From contig PUMG01000139.1 in assembly GCA_003551265.1 (NCBI GenBank), positions 1-5,244 of the forward strand: a stretch of DNA of 5,244 nt, written 5' to 3'. This document shows positions 1 to 4,971 of the stretch, in pieces. The stretch comes from Halovenus sp. (GTDB lineage: Archaea > Halobacteriota > Halobacteria > Halobacteriales > Haloarculaceae). Position numbers and translations under genes: made by a program. The notes below the pieces were generated by a model, which saw nothing but the letters and a program-made list of their open reading frames with translations, had not been told where the DNA came from and made no database searches. Position 1 is the first letter of the stretch. Every line of letters begins with the position of its first letter.

Positions 1-482
1 CTGCAGGCGGATGGTTTCGCCTCGGTGCCCTGCTCCAGAGCCTGGCCATCCTTGGTTTTGCCGTCGCCTTCTGGATGCTTTTCATTCGTTCGAACCGCCG
101 ACGTGTCGGGTTCTATGGCGTGCTCGCGTGTACCGTGGCAGGCCTGGGAGGTATTGCACTCGGACTCGTCTTTGCGTTCGACCAGTCGACTGTCGACCTC
201 ATCGCGGCCCATCGCCGACTCAACGTTCTTGGCTTTCTCGGTCTCGCTATCGTCGGGGTCAGCTACCAGTTCTACCCGCCTGCAGTCAGCGTACTTCCCG
301 GCATCGACGACAAAACTGCCTTCACTGCCATCGGCCTGATTTGTGGCGGACTGCTCCTCGAAACTGCGGCGCTCGCTCTCGGCTTCGATGTCGGCGTGAG
401 TGTCGGTCAACTGGTTGTTCTTGTCGGTGCGTGTCTGCACCTCCTCATTCTTCTCGGGGTGTTCCGCCGCCAGGCGAAGTGA
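1..482 (+). CDS. Polytopic membrane protein, C-terminal part (5' end outside window)
   Basis: The reading frame is open from base 3, with no stop before the window edge, to TGA at 480-482, so 159 codons of a longer gene are visible. An ATG at 75 lies in the middle of a hydrophobic segment and is unlikely to be the true start. The visible part has about five membrane helices (residues 6-28, 35-58, 72-92, 105-127, 130-154 of the partial protein). The third begins with AHRRLNVLGF and ends in VSYQFYPP. A histidine followed by LN-x-LGF and an aromatic/Pro end recalls helices of heme-copper oxidase subunit I-like and related haloarchaeal membrane proteins, where such a His can bind heme. That is a resemblance, not a family assignment. 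The protein ends with a short basic tail (FRRQAK), probably cytoplasmic. It converges with the radical SAM gene, with 42 bp between the stop codons. Function unknown. Confidence 0.8.
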   Translation, partial: AGGWFRLGALLQSLAILGFAVAFWMLFIRSNRRRVGFYGVLACTVAGLGGIALGLVFAFDQSTVDLIAAHRRLNVLGFLGLAIVGVSYQFYPPAVSVLPGIDDKTAFTAIGLICGGLLLETAALALGFDVGVSVGQLVVLVGACLHLLILLGVFRRQAK

Positions 483-484
483 GA

Positions 485-522
485 AGGTCCAGGGGCTGAA
501 ATACGAGGGTTGGTTTGGACCT
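485..522. terminator. Dyad between two convergent genes, possible bidirectional terminator
   Basis: AGGTCCA (485-491) pairs with TGGACCT (516-522), a 7-bp perfect inverted repeat with a 24-nt spacer that nearly fills the 42-bp gap between the two converging stop codons. Its position suits transcript ends on both strands. The only T-rich stretch is short (TTGGTTT, 510-516), so the signal is weak by archaeal standards, where oligo-T rather than a hairpin usually matters. Confidence 0.35.
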
Positions 523-524
523 GT

Positions 525-1667
525 TCAGCGGTGTGTGTCCGCTCCAGCGACGACGGCTTCGGAGGGTCGCCATCCCTGCCGTTCCCAGCTCTCGGGCAGT
601 GGACCGTCGTAGCCGTCGGGCACGAATCCACACAGCGGGTCACTCGCCAGCGGGTCACCAGTGTAGGCGTACGCACGCGACCGACTGCCGCCACACACCG
701 CTCGGTACGGGCAGGCCCCGCACTTTCCGGTCAGTTCGTCGCGGTTGCGGAGGCGCTGGAACAACTCGGACTTGCGATACACCTCGACGAGGCTCTCGGT
801 CCGAACGTTCCCGGCCGAAACCGGCAAGAACCCTGATGGGTAGACATCTCCGAGGTGGCTCACGAACGCGAAACCGTCTCCGGCCACGATTCCCGTCTGG
901 CGACCGATGCCGTCGCTGACCGGTCCTTCGCCCTCGCTGTCGACCCGCTGCTGGAGGGCAACCCGCCTGTAGTGTGGCGCTTCTGTCGTCTTGATGCCGA
1001 AGGGGACGTCTCCTTGGATCTCACAGAGCCACTCCATCACTTCCTCGGCGCGTGCAGGCGAAATCGGGTCGAGCACTGCACCCCGACCCACCGGGACGAG
1101 AAAGAACACCGACCAGAGAACGGCTCCCAGGTCCGCGACGCGCTCTCGGAGGGCAGGCAGTTCGTCGACGGTCTCCCGACAGACGGTCGTGTTTATCTGG
1201 ACGGGGAGTTCGCTCTCGCGTGCAGCTCTGGCCGCCGTCATCGTCTCGTCGAAGCTTCCTGCTTCCTGTCTGAACTCGTCGTGTGTCGACGCTGTGACTC
1301 CGTCGAGACTCAGTGCCATCCGTTTCAGTCCCGCGTCTGCGAGCGCTCGGATGCGCCGGGGCGTCAGCGAACTCGTCCCGCTCGGCGTCATCGTCATCCG
1401 CAGTCCCTGTTCGGTTCCGTACCGGACGAGTTCGGTCGTGTCCGGACGAGCGAGGGGGTCGCCACCGGAGAGAACGACGAGCTGGCCGTCACCGAACTCG
1501 GTTGCCTCTTCGAGGAGTTCCTTCCCCTCCGCAGTCGTGAGTTCGTCCGGATGGCAGTCGGGGTCTGCCTCCGCGCGACAGTGCTTACACGCCAGCTCAC
1601 ACGCCTGCGTCAATTCCCAGATGAGAACGAACGGCCGCTCTTCGGTCTCGATAGTCCCCGGATACAT
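525..1667 (-). CDS. Radical SAM/SPASM domain protein (NirJ/AhbD-like; probably TIGR04053-type)
   Basis: A 380-residue protein. The radical SAM cluster motif CELACKHC gives Cys23, Cys27 and Cys30 (CxxxCxxC), the ligands of the SAM-binding 4Fe-4S cluster. SGGD at 67-70 is the SAM-binding glycine motif and SLDG at 120-123 is a typical core strand. KTTEAPHYRRV (226-236) resembles the NirJ/AhbD heme-modifying branch. The C-terminal SPASM/twitch region has Cys316, Cys319, Cys325 and Cys346 (Cx2Cx5Cx20C), enough for one auxiliary 4Fe-4S cluster. Known relatives modify tetrapyrroles (heme d1, siroheme-derived heme) or peptides; the substrate here is not shown, and no small precursor peptide is evident nearby. 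The frame is open upstream to 1871, but those 68 codons overlap the divergent promoter and regulator, and homology-like sequence begins at MYPGTIETEERPF, so the ATG at 1667 is chosen. No good Shine-Dalgarno sequence precedes it. Likely cytoplasmic, oxygen-sensitive. Confidence 0.93.
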   Translation of the reverse strand: MYPGTIETEERPFVLIWELTQACELACKHCRAEADPDCHPDELTTAEGKELLEEATEFGDGQLVVLSGGDPLARPDTTELVRYGTEQGLRMTMTPSGTSSLTPRRIRALADAGLKRMALSLDGVTASTHDEFRQEAGSFDETMTAARAARESELPVQINTTVCRETVDELPALRERVADLGAVLWSVFFLVPVGRGAVLDPISPARAEEVMEWLCEIQGDVPFGIKTTEAPHYRRVALQQRVDSEGEGPVSDGIGRQTGIVAGDGFAFVSHLGDVYPSGFLPVSAGNVRTESLVEVYRKSELFQRLRNRDELTGKCGACPYRAVCGGSRSRAYAYTGDPLASDPLCGFVPDGYDGPLPESWERQGWRPSEAVVAGADTHR

Positions 1668-1712
1668 TGTACTTGTCTCGCAGGTACGTTCCCCACACTC
1701 GTGAACGCCGTC

Positions 1713-1726
1713 CCGAAAATGTTCGG
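1713..1726. promoter_or_regulatory. CCGAA-N4-TTCGG inverted repeat, candidate operator
   Basis: Perfect 5-bp arms around AATG lie in the divergent promoter region. The site is centred about 46 bp upstream of the rightward GATATATT box (1762-1769), or 32 bp upstream if the box at 1748-1755 is used rightward. For the leftward radical SAM gene it falls near the predicted transcription start. A 4-nt spacer between 5-bp arms also occurs in the dyads around the second regulator, but there the arms are reversed (CTTCG...CGAAG). Probably bound by a regulator; which one is unknown. Confidence 0.4.
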
Positions 1727-1747
1727 CCGAGAACACCCGGTATCGTG

Positions 1748-1755
1748 TATATAAA
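1748..1755 (-). promoter_or_regulatory. TATA box (TTTATATA) for the radical SAM gene
   Basis: On the minus strand this reads TTTATATA, a good match to the archaeal TATA element. Transcription would be expected to start about 25 bp further on (near 1724), giving a leader of roughly 55 nt before the ATG at 1667. The same bases read TATATAAA on the plus strand and could serve the rightward regulator instead, starting just before the alternative ATG at 1784. Confidence 0.5.
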
Positions 1756-1761
1756 CCACCG

Positions 1762-1769
1762 GATATATT
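1762..1769 (+). promoter_or_regulatory. Possible TATA box (GATATATT) for the first regulator
   Basis: An AT-rich octamer in GC-rich surroundings lies inside the imperfect palindrome CCGGATATATTCGG (1759-1772). A start about 27 bp downstream, near 1793, would give a leader of about 18 nt before the ATG at 1811. The overlapping dyad could let a repressor compete with TBP, but this is inference. Confidence 0.35.
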
Positions 1770-1810
1770 CGGGTGACGTGTTGATGCAACGAGCGGTTCA
1801 AAAGAGAGGT

Positions 1811-2467
1811 ATGCCAGAAGCAAAATTACAGCTCGAACTCCCGGAAGTCGTCTGGATAGGGGAGTTGACACGGGAGTACCCGGAGGCGACGTTCAGGGTG
1901 CTCGCGGCCATCCCGGACGGAGGGATAGGAGTCGCGCTCACGGAGATCATCGGTGAGTCGCTTCCCGAGTTGCTCGAACAGATGGCGAGCTACGAGGAAG
2001 TGCCCGAGATGGAGGTGTTGAGCCAGACTGACAGTCGGGCACTCGTTCAGTTCGAGACGACGCTTCCCCTGCTGTTGCTCGCGGCCAGAGGCTCCGGTGT
2101 TCCGCTGGAGATGCCGTTCGAACTCTCGAATGGGACGGCTGTCTGGGAAATAAAAGCCCCGAGTGACCGTCTCTCGGAGCTAAGTGACCAGCTCGAGTTC
2201 TTCGGTATTCCGTTCACTGTCGAGTACATCCAGTACGACCTCGAAGAGAAGCAGTTGCTCACGGACACCCAGCGAGATATCCTCGAAACGGCCATCGAGA
2301 TGGGATACTACGACGTGCCACGGCAGTGCTCGCAGACGAAGCTTGCGGCGGAGCTCGGGCGAGCGAAATCAACCGTGAGCGAGACGCTCCACCGTGCAGA
2401 GGGGAAGATTATCAAAGACTATGCCGAGATGGTCGAGCGGCGTCGAGAGACGCCCCCATCACAGTAG
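1811..2467 (+). CDS. Bat-type helix-turn-helix transcription regulator 1
   Basis: A 218-residue protein. The C-terminal half (about 149-203, from LLTDTQRDILETAIEMGYYD through LGRAKSTVSETLHRAEGKII) is a clear HTH_10 domain, the DNA-binding domain of bacterio-opsin activator (Bat) proteins common in haloarchaea. The probable recognition helix is KSTVSETLHRAE. The N-terminal half (1-140) is the ligand- or partner-sensing part. It begins MPEAKLQLELPEVVWIGELT and has no cysteine cluster, so it is unlike the cysteine-motif oxygen sensors NarO/DmsR; the only cysteine is Cys173, just before the HTH. The ATG at 1811 is chosen because the conserved-looking protein starts there. A purine stretch GAGAGGT touches it, too close for an ideal ribosome site. 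An in-frame ATG at 1784 would add nine residues. It is divergent from the radical SAM gene, 143 bp away, so it may control it. The regulated target is inferred, not shown. Confidence 0.9.
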   Translation: MPEAKLQLELPEVVWIGELTREYPEATFRVLAAIPDGGIGVALTEIIGESLPELLEQMASYEEVPEMEVLSQTDSRALVQFETTLPLLLLAARGSGVPLEMPFELSNGTAVWEIKAPSDRLSELSDQLEFFGIPFTVEYIQYDLEEKQLLTDTQRDILETAIEMGYYDVPRQCSQTKLAAELGRAKSTVSETLHRAEGKIIKDYAEMVERRRETPPSQ

Positions 2468-2470
2468 TCT

Positions 2471-2488
2471 TGCTTCGGTGTCGAAGCA
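2471..2488. promoter_or_regulatory. Palindrome copy 1: 7-bp arms around GTGT
   Basis: TGCTTCG-GTGT-CGAAGCA begins 4 nt after the stop codon of the first regulator. Its core, CTTCGGTGTCGAAG (2473-2486), recurs as an exact reverse complement at 3241-3254. It can be read as an operator upstream of the second regulator (its centre is 33 bp before the centre of the presumed TATA box) or as a 3'-end hairpin of the first gene. No oligo-T follows, which favours a protein-binding site. Confidence 0.5.
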
Positions 2489-2508
2489 GTCTGTGTCCGC
2501 AACAAGTG

Positions 2509-2516
2509 TTTTACAC
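2509..2516 (+). promoter_or_regulatory. Probable TATA box (TTTTACAC) for the second regulator
   Basis: A T-rich element 65-72 bp upstream of the ATG at 2581, preceded by an A-rich CAACAAG that could act as BRE. The predicted start is near 2540, leaving a leader of about 40 nt. The second palindrome copy begins on its last bases, so a protein bound there would block TBP or polymerase entry. Confidence 0.45.
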
Positions 2517-2530
2517 TTCGACCTCGAAGT
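2515..2530. promoter_or_regulatory. Palindrome copy 2: 6-bp arms around ACCT
   Basis: ACTTCG-ACCT-CGAAGT overlaps the end of the presumed TATA box of the second regulator. The 14-bp core matches copy 3 at 12 of 14 positions in the same orientation. Its centre lies 43 bp from that of copy 1, about four helical turns, so both would face the same side of the DNA. Best read as a repressor-type (possibly autoregulatory) site. Confidence 0.5.
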
Positions 2531-2546
2531 ACGGTACCACACGACA

Positions 2547-2567
2547 GGAACTCTCACGTGAGGTTCC
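2547..2567 (+). promoter_or_regulatory. Leader hairpin of the second regulator
   Basis: GGAAC, one bulged T, then CTCAC pairs with GTGAG and GTTCC. The inner part, CTCACGTGAG (2553-2562), is a perfect 10-bp palindrome. In RNA this gives about eight pairs with an ACGU loop, ending 13 nt before the ATG. It buries the only Shine-Dalgarno-like GAGGT (2560-2564), although that is already rather far from the start. It could affect translation or be a DNA-level binding site. Confidence 0.35.
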
Positions 2568-2580
2568 CAGTTATACTACA

Positions 2581-3234
2581 ATGACAGTCATCGCCGAGAT
2601 AACCGTCCCTGCAGAGGCGTTCGTCCTCGGCGGCCTGCTCGAGGAGGAGTCGGCCGTGAGAGTCGAACTCGAACGGATTGTCCCGCTCCAGGAGGCGATC
2701 ATTCCGCTGTTCTGGGTCTCCGGTGGAGATGCGACAGTGACCGAGAAACAGCTCCACGACCAGTCCCAGGTCGAGGCAGTGGACGTGCTCGCGGTCATCG
2801 ACGACCGGGTGCTGTATGAGGTTCGCTGGAGCGACGACGTCAACGGTCTCGTGCAGGCACTCGTCGAGAGCCGTGCGAAAATCCTCAAGGCGAGCGGCAC
2901 AGACGGTGTGTGGGACCTTCGGCTGCGGTTTCTCTCTCACGGGGACCTCTCGGCGTTCAATGTGGCGCTCACAGAACGCCAGATTCCAGTCACGCTCCGG
3001 CGCATCTACAACCCGATACAGCCAGCGGAGAAGCCGATGCTGTCGCGAGAACAGCGCGAGACGCTGCTGACCGCGTATCGGCAGGGCTACTTCAACGTCC
3101 CCCGGAGAACGACGCTCACCAGCCTCGCCAGTGCCGAAGGCGTGAGCGATAGCGCACTCTCTCAGCGTCTCCGCCGTGGACTCAACACGCTCATCGAACA
3201 GACGCTGCTGGCTGACGATGCACACCGACGGTGA
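2581..3234 (+). CDS. Bat-type helix-turn-helix transcription regulator 2
   Basis: A 217-residue protein starting MTVIAEITVPAEAFVLGGLL, the typical opening of haloarchaeal Bat-family regulators; the open frame reaches back to 2326, inside the first regulator, so the ATG at 2581 is chosen. The N-terminal 1-145 region corresponds to the BAT sensor domain that goes with HTH_10. The HTH_10 domain spans about 153-207 (MLSREQRETLLTAYRQGYFN through VSDSALSQRLRRGLNTLI), with DSALSQRLRRGL as likely recognition helix, clearly different from that of regulator 1. The protein contains no cysteine, so a direct thiol or Fe-S redox sensor is unlikely. It follows regulator 1 on the same strand after 113 bp with its own promoter signals, and is flanked by palindromes at 2471-2488, 2515-2530 and 3241-3254, which suggests autoregulation or control by its neighbour. 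Its ligand is unknown. Confidence 0.9.
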   Translation: MTVIAEITVPAEAFVLGGLLEEESAVRVELERIVPLQEAIIPLFWVSGGDATVTEKQLHDQSQVEAVDVLAVIDDRVLYEVRWSDDVNGLVQALVESRAKILKASGTDGVWDLRLRFLSHGDLSAFNVALTERQIPVTLRRIYNPIQPAEKPMLSREQRETLLTAYRQGYFNVPRRTTLTSLASAEGVSDSALSQRLRRGLNTLIEQTLLADDAHRR

Positions 3235-3240
3235 GACCGT

Positions 3241-3254
3241 CTTCGACACCGAAG
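3241..3254. promoter_or_regulatory. Palindrome copy 3: CTTCG-ACAC-CGAAG
   Basis: This 14-bp element starts 6 nt after the stop of the second regulator and is the exact reverse complement of the core of copy 1 (2473-2486). The two identical elements therefore bracket the second regulator in inverted orientation. It may be an operator shared with the SRPBCC promoter downstream, or a hairpin at the transcript end. No oligo-T tract follows. Confidence 0.45.
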
Positions 3255-3314
3255 GCAAGCGTCGTGCCCGAAAGGAGCCAAGAGTTACCGGGAGTCTCGT
3301 ACGTCATCATAGAT

Positions 3315-3339
3315 TTCTCGCTGTACGTCGTAGCGAGAA
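3315..3339. promoter_or_regulatory. TTCTCGCT-N9-AGCGAGAA inverted repeat upstream of the SRPBCC gene
   Basis: Perfect 8-bp arms are separated by GTACGTCGT. The dyad is centred about 38 bp upstream of the likely TATA region (3355-3368) of the SRPBCC gene, the usual place for an archaeal activator. CTGTAC occurs at 3321-3326 and again at 3343-3348, 22 bp or two turns apart, and GTACGTC at 3299-3305 and 3323-3329. The arm sequence differs from the CTTCG palindromes, so a different protein may bind. Confidence 0.45.
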
Positions 3340-3354
3340 TCTCTGTACAGGTAC

Positions 3355-3368
3355 GATAATCCCTATAC
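3355..3368 (+). promoter_or_regulatory. Likely TATA region of the SRPBCC gene
   Basis: GATAATCCCTATAC is the most AT-rich stretch before the gene. Depending on which part TBP uses, transcription would start between about 3385 and 3393, giving a very short leader or nearly leaderless mRNA. It lies within CAGGTA-N12-TACCTG (3348-3371), another inverted repeat. Confidence 0.35.
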
Positions 3369-3386
3369 CTGCCCATTGTCGGGCGA

Positions 3387-3390
3387 GGAG
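3387..3390 (+). promoter_or_regulatory. Ribosome binding site (GGAG) of the SRPBCC gene
   Basis: GGAG within GAGGAGAG lies 6 nt before the ATG at 3397. It supports this start over the in-frame ATG at 3376, which would add seven residues and lacks such a site. Confidence 0.5.
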
Positions 3391-3396
3391 AGAATT

Positions 3397-3846
3397 ATGC
3401 CAACCTTCGAACACACAGTCGAGATTGCAGCGCCTGTCGACCAGGTCTACGAGTTCGGGAACGACCCAGAGAACTGGGAGCGCGTGATGCCCAGTCTATC
3501 GGTCGAGAACGTCGAAGAGACCGAAGCAGGTCTCAGTATGGACACCACCTACAGAATGCTCGGTATCGCCACCAGCGGCGAGATGGTGCACACTGTCATC
3601 GAACCGTATGCACACACTGTCGCCTCCTTCGAGAGCCCCGGCATGACCGGCGAAGTCCACTACCAGTACGAGGAGACCGATGATGGGACGAGCGTCGTCC
3701 AGCGCGTGGACTACGAGTTCGGTGACTCGCTCCTCCAGCGCGTGATGGAGCCTGTCGCCAGTCGCTACAACAGACGCCAGTTCAAAAACGCACTGAAGAC
3801 CAGCAAAGAACTCATCGAGGCCACAGAGATGGTCGCGACTGCGTAG
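3397..3846 (+). CDS. SRPBCC family protein (polyketide cyclase/dehydrase-like)
   Basis: A 149-residue soluble protein, about the normal length for a single SRPBCC (START/Bet v1-like) domain. The opening PTFEHTVEIAAPVDQVYEFGNDPENWERVMPSL is the family's usual first strand, helix and D-P-x-x-W-x-x-hydrophobic-P turn (about 3-33). A later stretch ends in a long C-terminal helix (about 112-145, SLLQRVMEPVASRYNRRQFKNALKTSKELI as a region). Such domains bind hydrophobic small molecules or lipids in a deep pocket, some with enzymatic activity; the ligand here cannot be told. No signal peptide or membrane segment is seen, so it is cytoplasmic. A good ribosome site and a dyad upstream suggest its own controlled promoter, and it follows the two regulators on the same strand. 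The subfamily (ligand transport, cyclase or coenzyme Q-binding-like) is not resolved. Confidence 0.85.
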   Translation: MPTFEHTVEIAAPVDQVYEFGNDPENWERVMPSLSVENVEETEAGLSMDTTYRMLGIATSGEMVHTVIEPYAHTVASFESPGMTGEVHYQYEETDDGTSVVQRVDYEFGDSLLQRVMEPVASRYNRRQFKNALKTSKELIEATEMVATA

Positions 3847-4050
3847 GCACCAGAGAGAGTCACGACCGCATAGTCCACAGAGACCCTCTCCGTGAGGTTC
3901 GAGGATGAAGCAGTCATCGTGACGGGCCGAACCTCGGACGCTTCGGTGTTCCACCGACAATTGGGACAACATCCGTTCGGAATCGAAGGCAACCGTTCTG
4001 CCCGGGCGAAACCACTAGTACGGTACTCACCAGCAGAGGTGACACACCAG
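3847..4050 (+). promoter_or_regulatory. Intergenic region before the last membrane gene, with TTCG-N4-CGAA
   Basis: There is no gene in this 204-bp gap. It holds TTCG-GAAT-CGAA at 3976-3987, a shorter version of the palindromes around the second regulator; CCGAA-N10-TTCGG at 3927-3946; and GCTTCGGTGT at 3940-3949, identical to ten bases of palindrome copy 1. A weak AT-containing stretch (GAAACCACTAGTA, about 4006-4020) is the only TATA candidate. The TTCG-N4-CGAA site lies about 30 bp upstream of it, suitable for an activator. The link to the neighbouring regulators is inferred. Confidence 0.4.
4036..4042 (+). promoter_or_regulatory. Strong ribosome binding site (GAGGTGA) of the membrane gene
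   Basis: GAGGTGA matches the anti-Shine-Dalgarno end of archaeal 16S rRNA well and lies 8 nt before the ATG at 4051. It decides that start over longer frames reaching back to 3892. Confidence 0.7.
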
Positions 4051-4971
4051 ATGAAACTGTTCAACCGACGTCCGGGTTCGTCCCCGGAGCTATCCAGTGT
4101 ATCGACTTCGAACGCACAGTCAGCCGACGGGCCGTCAGAGTCGGGCACGTCACTGGGGCAGAAAGCCCGGATGGCCGTGTTCGCCCTGTCGCTCGGGCTG
4201 GCTGCCCTGCTGTCCGCGTTGATCCTCCCGTACCTGATCCCCATCCTCGTGACGGGCTGGACCAGTGCAGGTGCCGCGGAACTCGGTATCCATCGGCTGC
4301 ACGTGATGGGTATCTCGGTGGTCGTCACCGTGTTCCTGCTCGGTCTGTTCTCGCAGGCGTATAGACCAAAAGAACGAATCGCCACGATGTGGGGTGCGTT
4401 CGTCATCATAGCCGTCATCACCGCCGGAACTCTCGGTTTCGGTGTTGGCCGCCCCGAGGAGGTTATTCCGTTCATGCTGTTTGCAGCGCTCGCGTTCGTC
4501 GCCCATCCGGCTGGTCGAGGGCTGTTCAGACGCGGAAGCACCTACAGTCCGGCACTCCTCGCGCTGGTTCTGGTCGCTGCCGTCCCGTTGCTCGCGTTCG
4601 CGGTGGGCCAGTGGAGTCTGTCGACGAACCCCGCTGACTCCCATGCCGCCATGGGCCACTACGTCATGATGGCCGCGCTGGCAATTGCACCGCTTGCCTA
4701 CGGCATCCCTGCTGCGCTCGGGTTCGCTGGCTGGCGACTCGCTGGCTGGCTCGCAGCGCTCCCGATTGCCTACTACGGCGTGATGTCTGTCGGGTTCACC
4801 ACGCAGTCGGGATCGACCGGAGTGATGTGGGGGATTGCAGCAATCCTGTGGGCCATCGCGTTCGTCGCCGTCGTGGAGGTCTCGCAGGTGACCGACTCGC
4901 CCGCTCTCCGACGTGGTGTCGGAGACGAAATGGACGCGCTCGGGGAGGCACAGACCGTCCCAAAGCGGTGA
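4051..4971 (+). CDS. Polytopic membrane protein, about eight helices, function unknown
   Basis: A 306-residue protein. The first 40 residues are polar, Ser-rich and without membrane character. About eight hydrophobic helices follow (near 41-70, 82-103, 113-133, 137-155, 164-188, 199-223, 225-249, 255-277), then a hydrophilic tail of about 30 residues. Histidines lie at or near helix ends: His81 and His84 (HRLH before helix 2), His152 (AHPAG after helix 4), and His198 and His203 (DSHAAMGH at helix 6). Such pairs could ligate heme or metal, but I do not recognise the family, so this is only a possibility. No signal peptide or transporter signature was seen. The start is fixed by a strong ribosome site. 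The 204-bp gap after the SRPBCC gene suggests a separate promoter. Together with the membrane protein at the left edge and the radical SAM gene, it fits a redox or respiratory setting. Confidence 0.8.
   Translation: MKLFNRRPGSSPELSSVSTSNAQSADGPSESGTSLGQKARMAVFALSLGLAALLSALILPYLIPILVTGWTSAGAAELGIHRLHVMGISVVVTVFLLGLFSQAYRPKERIATMWGAFVIIAVITAGTLGFGVGRPEEVIPFMLFAALAFVAHPAGRGLFRRGSTYSPALLALVLVAAVPLLAFAVGQWSLSTNPADSHAAMGHYVMMAALAIAPLAYGIPAALGFAGWRLAGWLAALPIAYYGVMSVGFTTQSGSTGVMWGIAAILWAIAFVAVVEVSQVTDSPALRRGVGDEMDALGEAQTVPKR

Noticed and set aside
1..6. CTGCAG (PstI site) exactly at the left edge
   Set aside because: It may mean the record comes from a PstI clone, but a single hexamer has no biological meaning here.
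855..1754. Long plus-strand open frame (299 codons) and several shorter ones over 991-1704
   Set aside because: They lie opposite the radical SAM gene, whose minus-strand product carries clear cluster and SAM motifs; the plus-strand products are Arg/Ser/Pro-rich shadows typical of GC-rich DNA.
1668..1871. N-terminal extension of 68 residues on the radical SAM protein
   Set aside because: It would run through the divergent promoter and into the first regulator, and does not resemble the family's N-terminus.
2118..2134. TTCG-N6-CGAA inside the first regulator gene
   Set aside because: The spacer differs from the intergenic elements and CGAA/TTCG words are common in haloarchaeal coding sequence.
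2326..2580. N-terminal extension of 85 residues on the second regulator
   Set aside because: It overlaps the end of the first regulator in another frame; MTVIAEITVPAEAF is the normal family start.
2554..3258. Minus-strand open frame of 234 codons
   Set aside because: Antisense to the second Bat-type regulator, which has a recognisable HTH_10 domain; no supporting motif on the minus strand.
3765..4541. Minus-strand open frame of 258 codons
   Set aside because: It overlaps the end of the SRPBCC gene and half of the membrane gene, shows no domain, and is a frame shadow.
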